From IMG/VR virus record IMGVR_UViG_3300027839_000036, positions 1 to 35,013 of that record: a stretch of DNA of 35,013 nt; one strand, given 5' to 3'. The translations under genes and the position numbers were made by a program. Position 1 is the stretch's first letter, and each line of letters opens with the position of its first letter. This document shows, piece after piece, positions 8,305 to 15,272 of this stretch. This DNA comes from a virus. The notes beneath the pieces were generated by a model, which worked only from the letters and a program-made list of their open reading frames with translations, made no database searches and had not been told where the DNA came from.

Positions 8305-8535
8305 ATGGAACAAATAGTCGTTGCACTACTAGGCGTACTCGGCCTACTAATTGCCTCTATGGTTGAGTGGGGTCGTCGTAGCAACCAACGAGACCATGCC
8401 ATGGTCCTACGAATGCTTGAACAGATGGGTGACGGTCTGGGACGTTCGATTGATCGAGTAGAACAAACGGCCATTCGTACCGAAGAAGAACTAGACACAC
8501 ACATCGGTGATCATGCCAGAGGTGCGTTTAGTTAG
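8305..8535 (+). CDS. Small membrane-anchored helical protein
   Basis: Encodes 76 residues: an N-terminal transmembrane helix (IVVALLGVLGLLIASMV), then a long charged helix (residues about 28-70) with heptad-like spacing. AGGAT precedes the ATG. The type II membrane layout with a cytoplasmic or periplasmic coiled coil is seen among phage lysis accessory and exclusion proteins, but no diagnostic motif is present. It follows another tiny membrane protein and precedes a hairpin, suggesting a short membrane-protein cluster. Confidence 0.6.
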   Translation: MEQIVVALLGVLGLLIASMVEWGRRSNQRDHAMVLRMLEQMGDGLGRSIDRVEQTAIRTEEELDTHIGDHARGAFS

Positions 8536-8536
8536 G

Positions 8537-8585
8537 TATAATGTAAACGGCGACAGGGTTTCCGACCGTCCTTCCCCCCTGGTCG
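8537..8585 (+). promoter_or_regulatory. TATAAT box and stem-loop leader
   Basis: A consensus TATAAT (8537-8542) immediately follows the previous stop codon. The expected transcript would begin with a stem of GGCGAC (8549-8554) and GTCGCC (8582-8587) enclosing a secondary GGG/CCC pairing. The -35 is weak. It could be a promoter with a structured 5' leader, or the hairpin could be a weak terminator of the upstream gene. Confidence 0.35.
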
Positions 8586-8602
8586 CCCACGTCAGAGAAG
8601 GG

Positions 8603-8631
8603 TTGCTCTCCCCAATCTAGCCGAGTAATCT
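8603..8631 (+). promoter_or_regulatory. Leaderless-type promoter for the 8638 gene
   Basis: TTGCTC (8603-8608), 17 nt, TAATCT (8626-8631), then 6 nt to ATG at 8638. The geometry is the same as the many leaderless promoters at 23-32 kb, with a less perfect -35. Confidence 0.5.
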
Positions 8632-8637
8632 ATTCCC

Positions 8638-9015
8638 ATGACAACCACCGCTATAGGCGGCCCAGAAATGGAGTGGCACAACGACGGCCACATCGTGACT
8701 CTGCGCCTGAACAAATCTCAACTTGAAGTCGTGGAAGTTTCCTGCCCCAGCGACAACGGCGGACCCTGCGCTTCCGATGGACGAAGCAGCAAATCGCCCG
8801 ATGGCCTGGGTTGCATCGTCCAGTACTTCATCAAACGGTTCGGAATGGAATGCAACATCGGAGTGTGTTCACCCGAGGAAACCATGGCCATCTGTTGGGC
8901 CATTGTCGGAGACAAGCGAGACCCGGAAGCCGCTCAGTTATGGTTTGTTCCGGTCAACGACGAAGTTTTCTACGCCTGGATGACTCACTCCTCCGACCCC
9001 GACCAATCTTCGTAG
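8638..9015 (+). CDS. Cysteine-containing hypothetical protein
   Basis: Encodes 125 residues with six cysteines spread through the first two thirds (SCPS, GPCAS, GCIVQ, ECNIGVCSP, ICWAIVG). The predicted pattern is mixed alpha/beta, and no known family is recognised. Its promoter is of the leaderless type with ATG 6 nt after the -10. The 3' end overlaps the minus-strand gene by 31 bp, a convergent arrangement without a terminator hairpin between them. Confidence 0.6.
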   Translation: MTTTAIGGPEMEWHNDGHIVTLRLNKSQLEVVEVSCPSDNGGPCASDGRSSKSPDGLGCIVQYFIKRFGMECNIGVCSPEETMAICWAIVGDKRDPEAAQLWFVPVNDEVFYAWMTHSSDPDQSS

Positions 9016-9200
9016 GGGACCCGGTCACCTTCTTGTAGCAAGTGGTCGTCGGCGAGACCCTGACAGTAATCGATGTAGCAACCTCGATGGGCGTGGATCA
9101 AACCTTCATCTGGTGGCCACACAGACCTCTTGCCACAGAAGGCACACTCCTGCAGAGTGACGCCGGAGGCAATATCGGTATCAGCGCATGGTTCAACCAT
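8985..9200 (-). CDS. Small zinc-finger-like protein
   Basis: A 71-residue minus-strand protein. CAFCGK and, about 20 residues later, HRGCYIDYC provide two Cys pairs and a His that could coordinate zinc; acidic residues end the protein. It begins 14 nt after the stop of the winged-helix gene, so both probably form one minus-strand operon. Small treble-clef or HNH-like fingers have this spacing, but the HNH catalytic residues are not visible. The function is unknown. Confidence 0.6.
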   Translation of the reverse strand: MVEPCADTDIASGVTLQECAFCGKRSVWPPDEGLIHAHRGCYIDYCQGLADDHLLQEGDRVPYEDWSGSEE

Positions 9201-9214
9201 CCTGGGAATGCTAT

Positions 9215-9643
9215 CTAAAAAGGTTCGTCTGTGTCAACTGGCGGGGGTGGATCAAGCGCTTCCAACAGGCGTGCCAGATGGCGTATATCACTATGGGTTT
9301 CGACGGCCTTACGATCTACGTTGTACACGTTTCTGTGGTTAACCTTTGTCTTTACAACCAGCCCGCCAGTCGTCAGGGTCTTCAACGTCTTCTCGACTAA
9401 GGACTCGCTGCATCCCAAGTAGACAGCGATGGCTCTTTGCGTCATTGTTGGATCTTCAATGGCTGCCATCAAAACCCTGCCGGCGGTAGAGAGCAGGGCG
9501 ACGGGCTCGTCGTTGTGGTATCTGAACAACTTGGTCTTGTCAAGTGCAAGCATAAGGCTGTCGACAATGGGGTCTCCGGGTGGGGCATCAGCCGCCTCCG
9601 CTAGAACCCTTCGCAACTGTGACGAGGTGAGATCCTGACTCAT
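9215..9643 (-). CDS. Winged helix-turn-helix DNA-binding protein
   Basis: Encodes 142 residues from ATG 9643; GAGGAA just upstream makes this better than a 22-residue longer version. Residues about 55-120 read RVLMAAIEDPTMTQRAIAVYLGCSESLVEKTLKTLTTGGLVVKTKVNHRNVYNVD, a winged HTH with recognition helix SESLVEKTL and beta-wing VKTKVNHRNVY, as in the MarR/ArsR/Rrf2 class. It is divergent from the metallophosphoesterase operon 80 bp away, a usual place for an autoregulator controlling both directions. The Pro/Asp-rich ends look disordered. The family is clear; the target is inferred. Confidence 0.75.
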   Translation of the reverse strand: MSQDLTSSQLRRVLAEAADAPPGDPIVDSLMLALDKTKLFRYHNDEPVALLSTAGRVLMAAIEDPTMTQRAIAVYLGCSESLVEKTLKTLTTGGLVVKTKVNHRNVYNVDRKAVETHSDIRHLARLLEALDPPPPVDTDEPF

Positions 9644-9723
9644 TTCCTCAACTCTAGTCGGTGGTCCACGCGACAGTCGTCCACATGTAATAGGGTTGCG
9701 CTTGCCCACCCAAGGAGGATCTG

Positions 9724-9978
9724 ATGCTCAAGGAAACCCTAGAGTCTCTTCTCGAACCAGAGGAACCCGGTTGCAGGGTCGGACGAATGATGGACGACTT
9801 CGACGATGAGACGAAAGAGGTGTTCATCAACGTGATGAAGAGCCTTGCATCTTCTCGAGCGATTTCAATGGAATTGCGCAAAGAAGGAATCGTTGTGGAC
9901 AGAAGCACCCTGGGAGCAGCAAGATCATGCTTCAAAGGTGGCGCCGAGTGTGCCTGCGGATACGGAGAAGAACAGTGA
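9724..9978 (+). CDS. Small HTH-like protein upstream of the metallophosphoesterase
   Basis: Encodes 84 residues, with AAGGAGG 6 nt before the ATG, a near-perfect Shine-Dalgarno sequence. The C-terminal half (SRAISMELRKEGIVVDRSTLGAARSCF) has the rhythm of a helix-turn-helix used to read short DNA sites; CACGYGEE ends the protein. Its stop overlaps the GTG of the metallophosphoesterase gene by 4 nt, so the two are translationally coupled. Comparable small HTH-plus-phosphoesterase pairs are familiar from actinophages, from memory and not checked here. The function in the pair is unknown. Confidence 0.6.
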   Translation: MLKETLESLLEPEEPGCRVGRMMDDFDDETKEVFINVMKSLASSRAISMELRKEGIVVDRSTLGAARSCFKGGAECACGYGEEQ

Positions 9979-11192
9979 GTAGAGAAAAACCTCCCAAATC
10001 CTTAAAGGATCGACTCGCAACGGTCCAAGGGCAAGCCGAAACAACGGATGCGTTAAGAGACAAAAACATGCCTTCCGGATGGGAGGCCGGTGTCAACTGG
10101 GAGGGAACCGAAGGGACAATCTCCACAGGCCCAGTCGATTCCGACCAACCCAACTGGGACAAGATGCTCTCCGCTCGCGGCCTGGATCCCGAGGTGTACG
10201 AGGTCGTCGGTGATACCGCCAGGTTCAGTTCATGGGATGGCGCTGACGGAATGATCAAATACTCCTTCAGGGCAGAGATCAAACTCAAGAAGCCGGCGTC
10301 TGTCATCCTTCAGGAAGATGTCTATCAGGGCATCCTGAAGGGTAAAAAGGTAAAGCACAAGCCCCCATCTGGTGATTGTCATTTTGTCGTTGCGCTGAGC
10401 GACTGGCAGGTTGGCAACAGAGACGGCGGAGGGATGGAGGAACAGGCCCGGAAAATAGCCAATCTCGTGGACCTAATCCCCCGACGCATCGCCGATCTCC
10501 GAAAGATGGGTTACAAGATCGGTCATGTAGTTATAGCCGGACTGGGTGATCTGGCCGAAGGATCCTGCGGTTTCTATCCCGCGATGGAATTCCGGATAGA
10601 AGCAGACCGTCGAGACCAGATGAAACTGGTGCGCCGCGGAATAGCCGACATCATCAAAGCAGTCGCTCCGATAGCACCGCAAGTCACAGTCCTCACAGTG
10701 GGGGGCAACCACGGAGAAAACCGGGCGAAAGGCAAAGCGTTCACCACCACTGGGGACAACGACGATGTCGCAGTCTTCGAACCAATCGCCGAAGCCTTCC
10801 AGGAAAACAAGAAAGCATACGGACACGTCGGATTCAAGATTCCACGGGAACAACTCTCCATGTCCATCGATCTCGCCGGCCACATCGTAGCGTTTACTCA
10901 CGGGCACCTGTCGAAGCCCAGCCAAAACGCCGCGCAATCCATATGGAACTGGTGGACAAAGCAGGCAATGGGACGCGCCCACCCTGGAGTGGCCGACGCA
11001 AACATCCTAATAGCAGGCCACTATCACCATCTCAATGTTAAAGAGCAAGAAGGGCGGGCTCTATTTATATGCCCAAGCCTTACTACCGTAGGTGAGTATT
11101 TCCAAGACAGCATGGGAGTCAAGACCCAACCTGGAACGCTCACCCTCACGGTGGACGAAACAGGATGGGGAAACCTCCACCTAATCAACTGA
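9975..11192 (+). CDS. Calcineurin-like metallophosphoesterase
   Basis: Encodes 405 residues from GTG 9975, which overlaps the preceding TGA; an earlier start would lie inside the upstream gene. Motifs in order: SDWQVG (Asp143, Gln145 replacing the usual His), GDLAEG (Asp192), GGNHGEN (Asn245, His246), FTHGH and GHYHH. These are the two-metal site of the calcineurin-like phosphoesterase superfamily, which includes Mre11/SbcD nucleases and cyclic-nucleotide phosphodiesterases. Residues 55-110 form a separate small domain (GLDPEVYEVVGDTARFSSW). The substrate cannot be read from sequence; a DNA-processing role is plausible beside HTH and replication genes. Cytoplasmic. Confidence 0.9.
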   Translation: MSREKPPKSLKDRLATVQGQAETTDALRDKNMPSGWEAGVNWEGTEGTISTGPVDSDQPNWDKMLSARGLDPEVYEVVGDTARFSSWDGADGMIKYSFRAEIKLKKPASVILQEDVYQGILKGKKVKHKPPSGDCHFVVALSDWQVGNRDGGGMEEQARKIANLVDLIPRRIADLRKMGYKIGHVVIAGLGDLAEGSCGFYPAMEFRIEADRRDQMKLVRRGIADIIKAVAPIAPQVTVLTVGGNHGENRAKGKAFTTTGDNDDVAVFEPIAEAFQENKKAYGHVGFKIPREQLSMSIDLAGHIVAFTHGHLSKPSQNAAQSIWNWWTKQAMGRAHPGVADANILIAGHYHHLNVKEQEGRALFICPSLTTVGEYFQDSMGVKTQPGTLTLTVDETGWGNLHLIN

Positions 11193-11195
11193 GCC

Positions 11196-11360
11196 ATGTC
11201 TCACCTATACACGGTAGAGAAGATCTACAACTTCACCTGTTCTAACTGCAAAAACTGGTGGTCCTACGCCTCAGGCCACGAAGACCTACCCTTCTACATT
11301 CAGCAGAATTTCACCTGCCCGCACTGCAGTCACAAAGACTCGATAGGGCACCAGTCATGA
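11196..11360 (+). CDS. 54-residue zinc-ribbon protein
   Basis: Starts at ATG 11196, 3 nt after the phosphoesterase stop. Two knuckles, FTCSNCKNWW and FTCPHCSHKD, separated by 22 residues, form a classical CxxC-CxxC zinc ribbon, with no other domain. Such mini-ribbons are common in phage early regions and can bind nucleic acid or bridge polymerase subunits. Its TGA lies inside a possible 12-codon frame (11357-11395) that ends on the ATG of the next gene and may simply carry ribosomes forward. Confidence 0.7.
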   Translation: MSHLYTVEKIYNFTCSNCKNWWSYASGHEDLPFYIQQNFTCPHCSHKDSIGHQS

Positions 11361-11394
11361 GTCAACTAACCGCGTCTCAAGACAGAGGCACCTG

Positions 11395-11955
11395 ATGACA
11401 GACGCCCGCCCCAACCATCGAACCGACACCTTCCAACAGATCGACCTGTGGGACGCAGCATTCTGCCAAGAAATCATCGAAACTGCCCTACTTGAACCAG
11501 TCAAAGAAGCCCGCCTCCAAGACCAAGGCAAAAAAGCAGCAATTCGTAGCGCCACCGGGCACGGACTAGACCCACACGAACACCCCAACATCGCAATCCC
11601 CCTAATAAACGAAGCCGTATCAAACCCCTGGGGCTTCAAACTGTACGCCGACAACCACATCCTCTCCGGACTAGACGTAATCAGATACAAACCCGGAGAC
11701 TTCTACCGACCCCACACCGACTGGGGTGGAACAGCAAACGACCGCAAGATATCACTCACAGTGCAACTCTCCCCTCCCGAAGATTACAAGGGAGGAAACG
11801 TCGTACTACACGACGGACCAGACCCCTGGATGGTCGACAAAACCCAAGGCACCGCAACATTCTTCCCCTCCTGGACCCTGCATGAAGTAAAACCACTCAT
11901 GAAAGGAGAACGGTGGGCGCTAGTGGCATTCTTCTGCGGCCCCCCGTACTGCTGA
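11395..11955 (+). CDS. 2-oxoglutarate/Fe(II)-dependent dioxygenase (prolyl-4-hydroxylase-like)
   Basis: Encodes 186 residues. HTDW (His107, Asp109) and LHEVKPLMKGERWAL (His163, Arg173) give the H-x-D...H facial triad for iron and the Arg that binds the 2-oxoglutarate carboxylate; the predicted double-stranded beta helix spans about residues 90-182. The protein matches P4H/PKHD-type hydroxylases. Phage members may modify proteins or nucleobases, and the substrate here is unknown. Start and stop (ATG 11395, TGA 11953-11955) overlap neighbouring frames by 1 nt, so expression is coupled to the zinc ribbon before it and the gene after it. Confidence 0.9.
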   Translation: MTDARPNHRTDTFQQIDLWDAAFCQEIIETALLEPVKEARLQDQGKKAAIRSATGHGLDPHEHPNIAIPLINEAVSNPWGFKLYADNHILSGLDVIRYKPGDFYRPHTDWGGTANDRKISLTVQLSPPEDYKGGNVVLHDGPDPWMVDKTQGTATFFPSWTLHEVKPLMKGERWALVAFFCGPPYC

Positions 11956-12017
11956 TGCGCCAACTCACCAAACTCTGGGAATACCTCGGGTCAACAAAAC
12001 TCTGGTGGCCTCGCTAA
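11955..12017 (+). CDS. 20-residue coupled minicistron
   Basis: ATG 11955 overlaps the dioxygenase TGA by 1 nt, and its TAA overlaps ATG 12017 of the next gene. The peptide is short and Trp-rich (four Trp in 20 residues: LWEY, KLWWPR). Exact coupling at both ends is the only support. It may be a real micropeptide or a ribosome-relay frame like the 12-codon one at 11357-11395. Confidence 0.35.
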   Translation: MRQLTKLWEYLGSTKLWWPR

Positions 12018-12418
12018 TGGGTTGGTTCCTCGACAAGAACAACAACCTCCGGAAAGAAAACGCCGCGACTCATCCTTCAATGTTTACGAGAGACGCCGTT
12101 ACCTCTACAGGGGAAGACTACATAGAGGGGTTGCGTAGCGAGAATACCCGTTTGCTCGCAGAACACAAGGCTTTGTTTGAAAACAAGGATTTGCATGCCT
12201 TGGCTCTAGAGAACGCAGTACTCGCAGCAATCATCGACGGTCACCTATTCAAAGAACAACTCCTAGAGATAGTAAAAATCGTGTTGTTCGAAGAACTAGA
12301 CACCCATTTGGAAGGCAGATTCTCCAAAGGGGAAACATTCAAACACACCCAAATCACGGAAGCAACCACCCGCCTAAAGACCCTCAACAAAAGTCCGGAA
12401 GAAAACAATGGAAAATAG
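12017..12418 (+). CDS. Hypothetical coiled-coil protein
   Basis: Encodes 133 residues from ATG 12017, chosen over GTG 12005 because the former overlaps the preceding stop (TAATG). The middle (residues 35-75) is a long helix with regular Leu and Glu (DYIEGLRSENTRLLAEHKALFENKDLHALALENAVL), consistent with an oligomerising coiled coil. The C-terminus is charged. No family is recognised. It overlaps the WhiB-like gene by 11 nt, so it may be regulated together with it. Confidence 0.6.
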   Translation: MGWFLDKNNNLRKENAATHPSMFTRDAVTSTGEDYIEGLRSENTRLLAEHKALFENKDLHALALENAVLAAIIDGHLFKEQLLEIVKIVLFEELDTHLEGRFSKGETFKHTQITEATTRLKTLNKSPEENNGK

Positions 12419-12728
12419 TTCCACACCCCTAGACGGACTGTTTATACACAGATTCAAATGGATGGACAAAGCGAACTGCAAAGGACGCACCCACCTCATG
12501 TTCCCCAAAGAACACAAAGACATCACCTACATACAACAAGCACGAGCCATCTGCGAAGACTGCACAGTCAAACAAGACTGCTTCAACTACGCCCTCGAAT
12601 TCCCACCAGCCGACATGCACGGAGTCTGGGCAGGAATGACCTCACGCCAAATAGCAGCAGAACAAAGAAGACAACAAATAAAACCAACACGACCCACCCT
12701 CAGCCAAATGTGGAACGCAGCAAAATAA
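12408..12728 (+). CDS. WhiB-family iron-sulfur transcription regulator
   Basis: Encodes 106 residues. Four cysteines in WhiB order: Cys24 (ANCKG), Cys49-x2-Cys52-x5-Cys58 (CEDCTVKQDC), then the family turn GVWAG (72-76) and a basic C-terminal tail. WhiB proteins bind [4Fe-4S], interact with region 4 of the main sigma factor and are almost confined to Actinobacteria and their phages; phage WhiB of TM4 is known to repress host whiB2 and affect superinfection. This gene therefore points strongly to an actinobacterial host. It ends the operon, and a structured non-coding region follows. Confidence 0.9.
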   Translation: MENSSTPLDGLFIHRFKWMDKANCKGRTHLMFPKEHKDITYIQQARAICEDCTVKQDCFNYALEFPPADMHGVWAGMTSRQIAAEQRRQQIKPTRPTLSQMWNAAK

Positions 12729-12783
12729 CCACCCGGCGGGCCTTCTTTGGATAACGACTGCAGTATGGCCAGGCAAGAAACAA

Positions 12784-12879
12784 GGGGGGCGAAACCAGTT
12801 CGGGTATCGTGGTTTTCGTGGCCCCCCTCAGAAACAACCCGGCGCGGCTTCGGTGGGTACCGTGAACTCTGTAGCCGGG
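12784..12879 (+). ncRNA. Two stacked stem-loops downstream of whiB-like gene
   Basis: GGGGGGC (12784-12790) pairs with GCCCCCC (12821-12827), and CGAAACCA pairs inward with TGGTTTTCG. The loop carries GGGTATCG (12802-12809), which recurs in other intergenic hairpins. A second stem pairs CCCGGC (12838-12843) with GCCGGG (12874-12879). No T-run follows, so this is not an ordinary terminator. It could be a small RNA or a structured 3' end. A 27-codon frame at 12905-12988 is too weak to call. Confidence 0.4.
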
Positions 12880-12947
12880 GAAAGAAACAAGGGACGCAAC
12901 GAAGATGGGTAACGGTAAATCGATGACCCCCGAGAAGAACAGCATAC

Positions 12948-13289
12948 CTACCCCACCCTCAAACTACAAACCTCACAAAACCTCATAGAAGCCACATCCA
13001 CCACCACCAAATCACACCCAAAAGCCCCACAGGGCTGCGCCAGGCTGGATCCTGTGGCGATTGCTTTGATTTGTTCTTGTATGGTTGGGAGTGGGTGGAG
13101 TGTTTTGTTTGGTGTGGGGAAGCCTTGTTCTCGGCGTGTTTCGGTGTAGATGCAGTACTTTATGTAGTTTGTGAGTGTTAGTTCGGCTTTTTTGGCGGCT
13201 TTTAGGATCTTGTTTTTCTCTTTGCCGGTTATTCTGAGTACAATATTGTACATTCGGTGGGGGTATTGGGCTCTGGTTGCCTTTCTCAT
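12948..13289 (-). CDS. Ribbon-helix-helix-like protein with C-terminal Cys pairs
   Basis: Encodes 113 residues and is the last gene of the minus-strand replication operon; ATG 13289 overlaps the previous TGA. Residues 12-50 (RMYNIVLRITGKEKNKILKAAKKAELTLTNYIKYCIYTETRR) follow the beta-alpha-alpha pattern of ribbon-helix-helix DNA binders or mobilisation accessory proteins. The C-terminus has FGC and FCEVC, possibly a zinc site. It may recognise an origin or act as an operon autorepressor. The RHH assignment is by pattern only. Confidence 0.6.
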   Translation of the reverse strand: MRKATRAQYPHRMYNIVLRITGKEKNKILKAAKKAELTLTNYIKYCIYTETRREQGFPTPNKTLHPLPTIQEQIKAIATGSSLAQPCGAFGCDLVVVDVASMRFCEVCSLRVG

Positions 13290-13459
13290 GGTTGTTCTGC
13301 GTCTCTTTTGACTAGGGTTATGATGTATTCGGTTAGTGTCATGCCGTATGCGTGGGCTTGGCGCATGAGTAGGCGTTTGAAGTCGGCTGTTATCTTCAGT
13401 GTGAGGGTTGATTTGTCGCCTGTGGGTTCTTTGGGTGGGCGTCCGGGGTTTCTACGCAT
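13286..13459 (-). CDS. Ribbon-helix-helix DNA-binding protein
   Basis: Encodes 57 residues from ATG 13459, inside the end of the upstream loader-like gene; its TGA overlaps the next ATG by 4 nt. A basic tail (RRNPGRPPKEP) precedes STLTLKITADFKRLLMRQAHAYGMTLTEYIITLVKRD, a good ribbon-helix-helix: strand TLTLKI, helix DFKRLLMRQAHAYG, turn M, helix TLTEYIITLVKR. Such proteins bind DNA as dimers of dimers. Together with the adjacent RHH-like gene it suggests a replication-operon regulator or an origin-binding pair. Confidence 0.65.
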   Translation of the reverse strand: MRRNPGRPPKEPTGDKSTLTLKITADFKRLLMRQAHAYGMTLTEYIITLVKRDAEQP

Positions 13460-13928
13460 TGCTTTCCACCACCGTGATGCCTTTAGCCATGAAGCGTTTA
13501 AGGTTTTCGTTATATGCGGCTAGTGCCCATTGTCTGTCTCCGTTTGTGTGTAGTCCCCAGACTACGTCGTGCCCGATTTCTTCTATGGTTTTTATGACTA
13601 TGGGGTGTTCCGCTATTTCTTTCCGGGTTTTTATTGTGGTGCCTTCGTTCCGGGCTTTTATTCCGGCTTGGATGTATGACCAGAATTGGTGTTCGGTTGG
13701 GATGTCTTCTTTCTCGCTGATAACCAGGCGGCGGAGCGCTCCAGGGGTTGGCATGAATTTGTCAGCAATTGCGCACGTCTCCAGGGCTTGCCGGCAGTCT
13801 TCGAACTGCAGGTCATGCAGTACAGAAAACCAGGAAGTCAAAGTGATTTGCTGATCCGCTGCGTACAGGGTCTGATTAAACAAGGCGAAAGTTCTGAGAA
13901 CCAGGTCCTTCAGTTCAGTTTTCAGCAT
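13452..13928 (-). CDS. Putative replicative helicase loader
   Basis: Encodes 158 residues from ATG 13928; a longer frame upstream overlaps the initiator gene and lacks a better start. The N-terminal domain (LKDLVLRTFALFNQTLY...LTSWFSVLHDLQFEDCRQALETCAIADKFMPTPGALRRLV) resembles the SPP1 G39P-type loader/inhibitor fold: helices, then W-x4-L, a run ending in Ala-x-Glu and a Pro motif before the last helix. G39P binds the DnaB-like helicase and delivers it to the initiator. The C-terminus (QFWSYIQAGIKARNEG) may contact DNA or helicase. No helicase of DnaB type is in the window. The call is from memory of the pattern. Confidence 0.5.
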   Translation of the reverse strand: MLKTELKDLVLRTFALFNQTLYAADQQITLTSWFSVLHDLQFEDCRQALETCAIADKFMPTPGALRRLVISEKEDIPTEHQFWSYIQAGIKARNEGTTIKTRKEIAEHPIVIKTIEEIGHDVVWGLHTNGDRQWALAAYNENLKRFMAKGITVVESNA

Positions 13929-14328
13929 TCTTGCACCTTTCCCTCGAGGGCTCGGCATCCCACTCGCCAGACTCGGGCACTGACTCGGCGCTACCCAGAA
14001 ACCGTTCAATATGATCCTGATCTCTGAAAATTAGTTCAAGATCGTCGTACTTCTTGTTCTGCCTGTTCCTACCCATGTGGAAATCCGAATGGGCGCACCC
14101 ATCGATGGCACGCATGCAATCGGCGGCCCCGTAGTCGGCGATAGCGGAAGCCACCTTTAAACGACGCTTCGCATCCAAAGCCGGCACCCGGGTGCGTCCT
14201 GGCCTCATAACCTGCAGCCAGTACTCATACACCTCAGATATCAGGGCATCAGGGATTAGTTCAGCCTTACGCCGCTGATCTCTCTTCAGGCGCGACTCGC
14301 CACGCCCCTTAGAGTTGGGAGTTGTCAT
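13915..14328 (-). CDS. Phage replication initiator-like protein
   Basis: Encodes 137 residues and is the first gene of the minus-strand operon. ALDAKRRLKVASAIADYGAADCMRAIDGCAHSDFHMGRNRQNKKYDDLELIFRDQDHIERFL has the order seen in phage replication proteins and DnaD-like C-terminal domains: basic helix, AIDG, S-x-(F/W)-x-MGxN, Y-x-DL-x-LI-(F/L)RD, IE-x-F. This segment typically contacts DNA or the helicase loader, and the next gene is loader-like. The Lys/Arg-rich N-terminus could bind DNA. A good promoter lies 60 bp upstream. Enzymatic motifs are absent, as expected for an initiator. Confidence 0.6.
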   Translation of the reverse strand: MTTPNSKGRGESRLKRDQRRKAELIPDALISEVYEYWLQVMRPGRTRVPALDAKRRLKVASAIADYGAADCMRAIDGCAHSDFHMGRNRQNKKYDDLELIFRDQDHIERFLGSAESVPESGEWDAEPSRERCKNAEN

Positions 14329-14386
14329 GAGATCTCAGAGACCATTGAATTATCTAGTCCTTCCGCCACCAGGTAGTGGTAGCGAG

Positions 14387-14415
14387 AGTATACAGAAACT
14401 CAATGACCTCGTCAA
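14387..14415 (-). promoter_or_regulatory. Promoter of the replication operon
   Basis: On the minus strand TTGACG (14410-14415), 17 nt, TATACT (14387-14392); expected start about 14380. A variant of the CCTTTCCKCCACC motif (14359-14386 on the plus strand, CCTTCCGCCACC) lies directly over the start region, so it could be an operator or part of the leader. Confidence 0.7.
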
Positions 14416-14435
14416 GTGATTCCTTCAGGATCCTG

Positions 14436-14466
14436 AGCCCCCTTTGGAGGGGGGTCTGGGGGGAAC
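14436..14466. repeat. G/C-run hairpin of dispersed-repeat appearance
   Basis: CCCCCTTTGGAGGGGG (14438-14453) forms a short hairpin and is followed by TCTGGGGGGAACC. Such CCCCC-TTT-GGGGG modules resemble REP-like repeats of many bacterial genomes. Only one copy is present here. It lies just upstream of the replication operon promoter. Confidence 0.4.
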
Positions 14467-14675
14467 CTTTAGAAATGCTCGACTGATATATGGACGCGTC
14501 GATCCGAGACCGTGGTTTTTCAACAGTCTTGATGAGCGCCGGGCCGGCCGCTTGGTTGTGAGTTGTGAAACTAGCACTCGCGGGCCGCCGGCGCAAGCAA
14601 CTATCTCAAGAAAATCCAGAAACGTGGTAATCTGGTAAAGCCGGAGCAGGCAAGAGACGGCGAAGCAAGAATGTA

Positions 14676-14744
14676 ATGCGGTTGAGCCCGGGGATATTTC
14701 AGTGGTGGCAGGTGGCGCTGATCTCTCCGGGCTCCCGCATTTTT
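14676..14744 (+). terminator. Strong intrinsic terminator or structured RNA 3' end
   Basis: ATGCGG (14676-14681) and GAGCCCGG (14684-14691), separated by a 2-nt bulge, pair with CCGGGCTC (14727-14734) and CCGCAT (14735-14740), followed by a T-run. A 14-bp stem with a 35-nt loop is unusually large for a plain terminator. No gene ends upstream on this strand, so the transcript it ends would be non-coding. Confidence 0.6.
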
Positions 14745-15272
14745 GGGGGTCGCCCTCATCTACCCGCAGTGCTATCCACCACCGTCGGTGCATAGCGCGC
14801 GAGATTTGAAATCGAAATCCAGGACGGCGATCGGCAATTTCCGAACTCGCAATGCAAGGTTCTGCTTGTTTAAACTGAGATATCAGCAAACCAGGCTACT
14901 CGTGGTGGATGCCCAAAAGTCCACTTTTCGAGCACTGCAACTACTGCACCTGGATCGAAAAGTCAAGTTTCTGGTTTATCTCCTCGAGGCGGCCAGGAGG
15001 AGTAACCGGCTTTTAACCGGCTTTTTGAGCGTTCCCCTGGAAGACTTTTGAGAATCAGTGGGAATGAGGATGAGAGTCGGGGGTCGGATCCTTAAAGTCA
15101 TTTTTTGATGCAAGGTCCCCGCTTGCATTATTCTCAGCATTCAGGCTGATGCACTTCCATCCCAATGTGCTTCAATGTAGCACATACCCTATATGGTGCT
15201 TTTCGCAAACCTGCAGGTCAGAGCGTTATTGGTTCCCACAAGGTGGTAAAGAGTAAACGAGAAAGCCAACTT
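14745..15272. other. Gene-poor region with paired inverted repeats (candidate origin)
   Basis: No convincing coding frame is seen from about 14416 to 15272. It contains ATGCAAG-7nt-CTTGCAT (15108-15128) and ATGTGCT-7nt-AGCACAT (15165-15185), two perfect inverted repeats with identical arm and loop lengths but different sequence, a long-range pair CTTTTCGA/TCGAAAAG near 14925-14970 and a duplicated ACCGGCTTTT near 15004-15026. Its position beside the replication operon makes a replication origin the first hypothesis; a partitioning or regulatory region is also possible. Confidence 0.4.

Noticed and set aside
12784-12905. Known riboswitch (such as a c-di-AMP type) before the 12905 frame
   Set aside because: The stems do not match any riboswitch consensus I can recall and the following frame is only 27 codons.
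14743-15051. Possible 102-residue plus-strand gene in the gene-poor region
   Set aside because: No ribosome-binding site or promoter, poor codon use, and it runs through inverted repeats.
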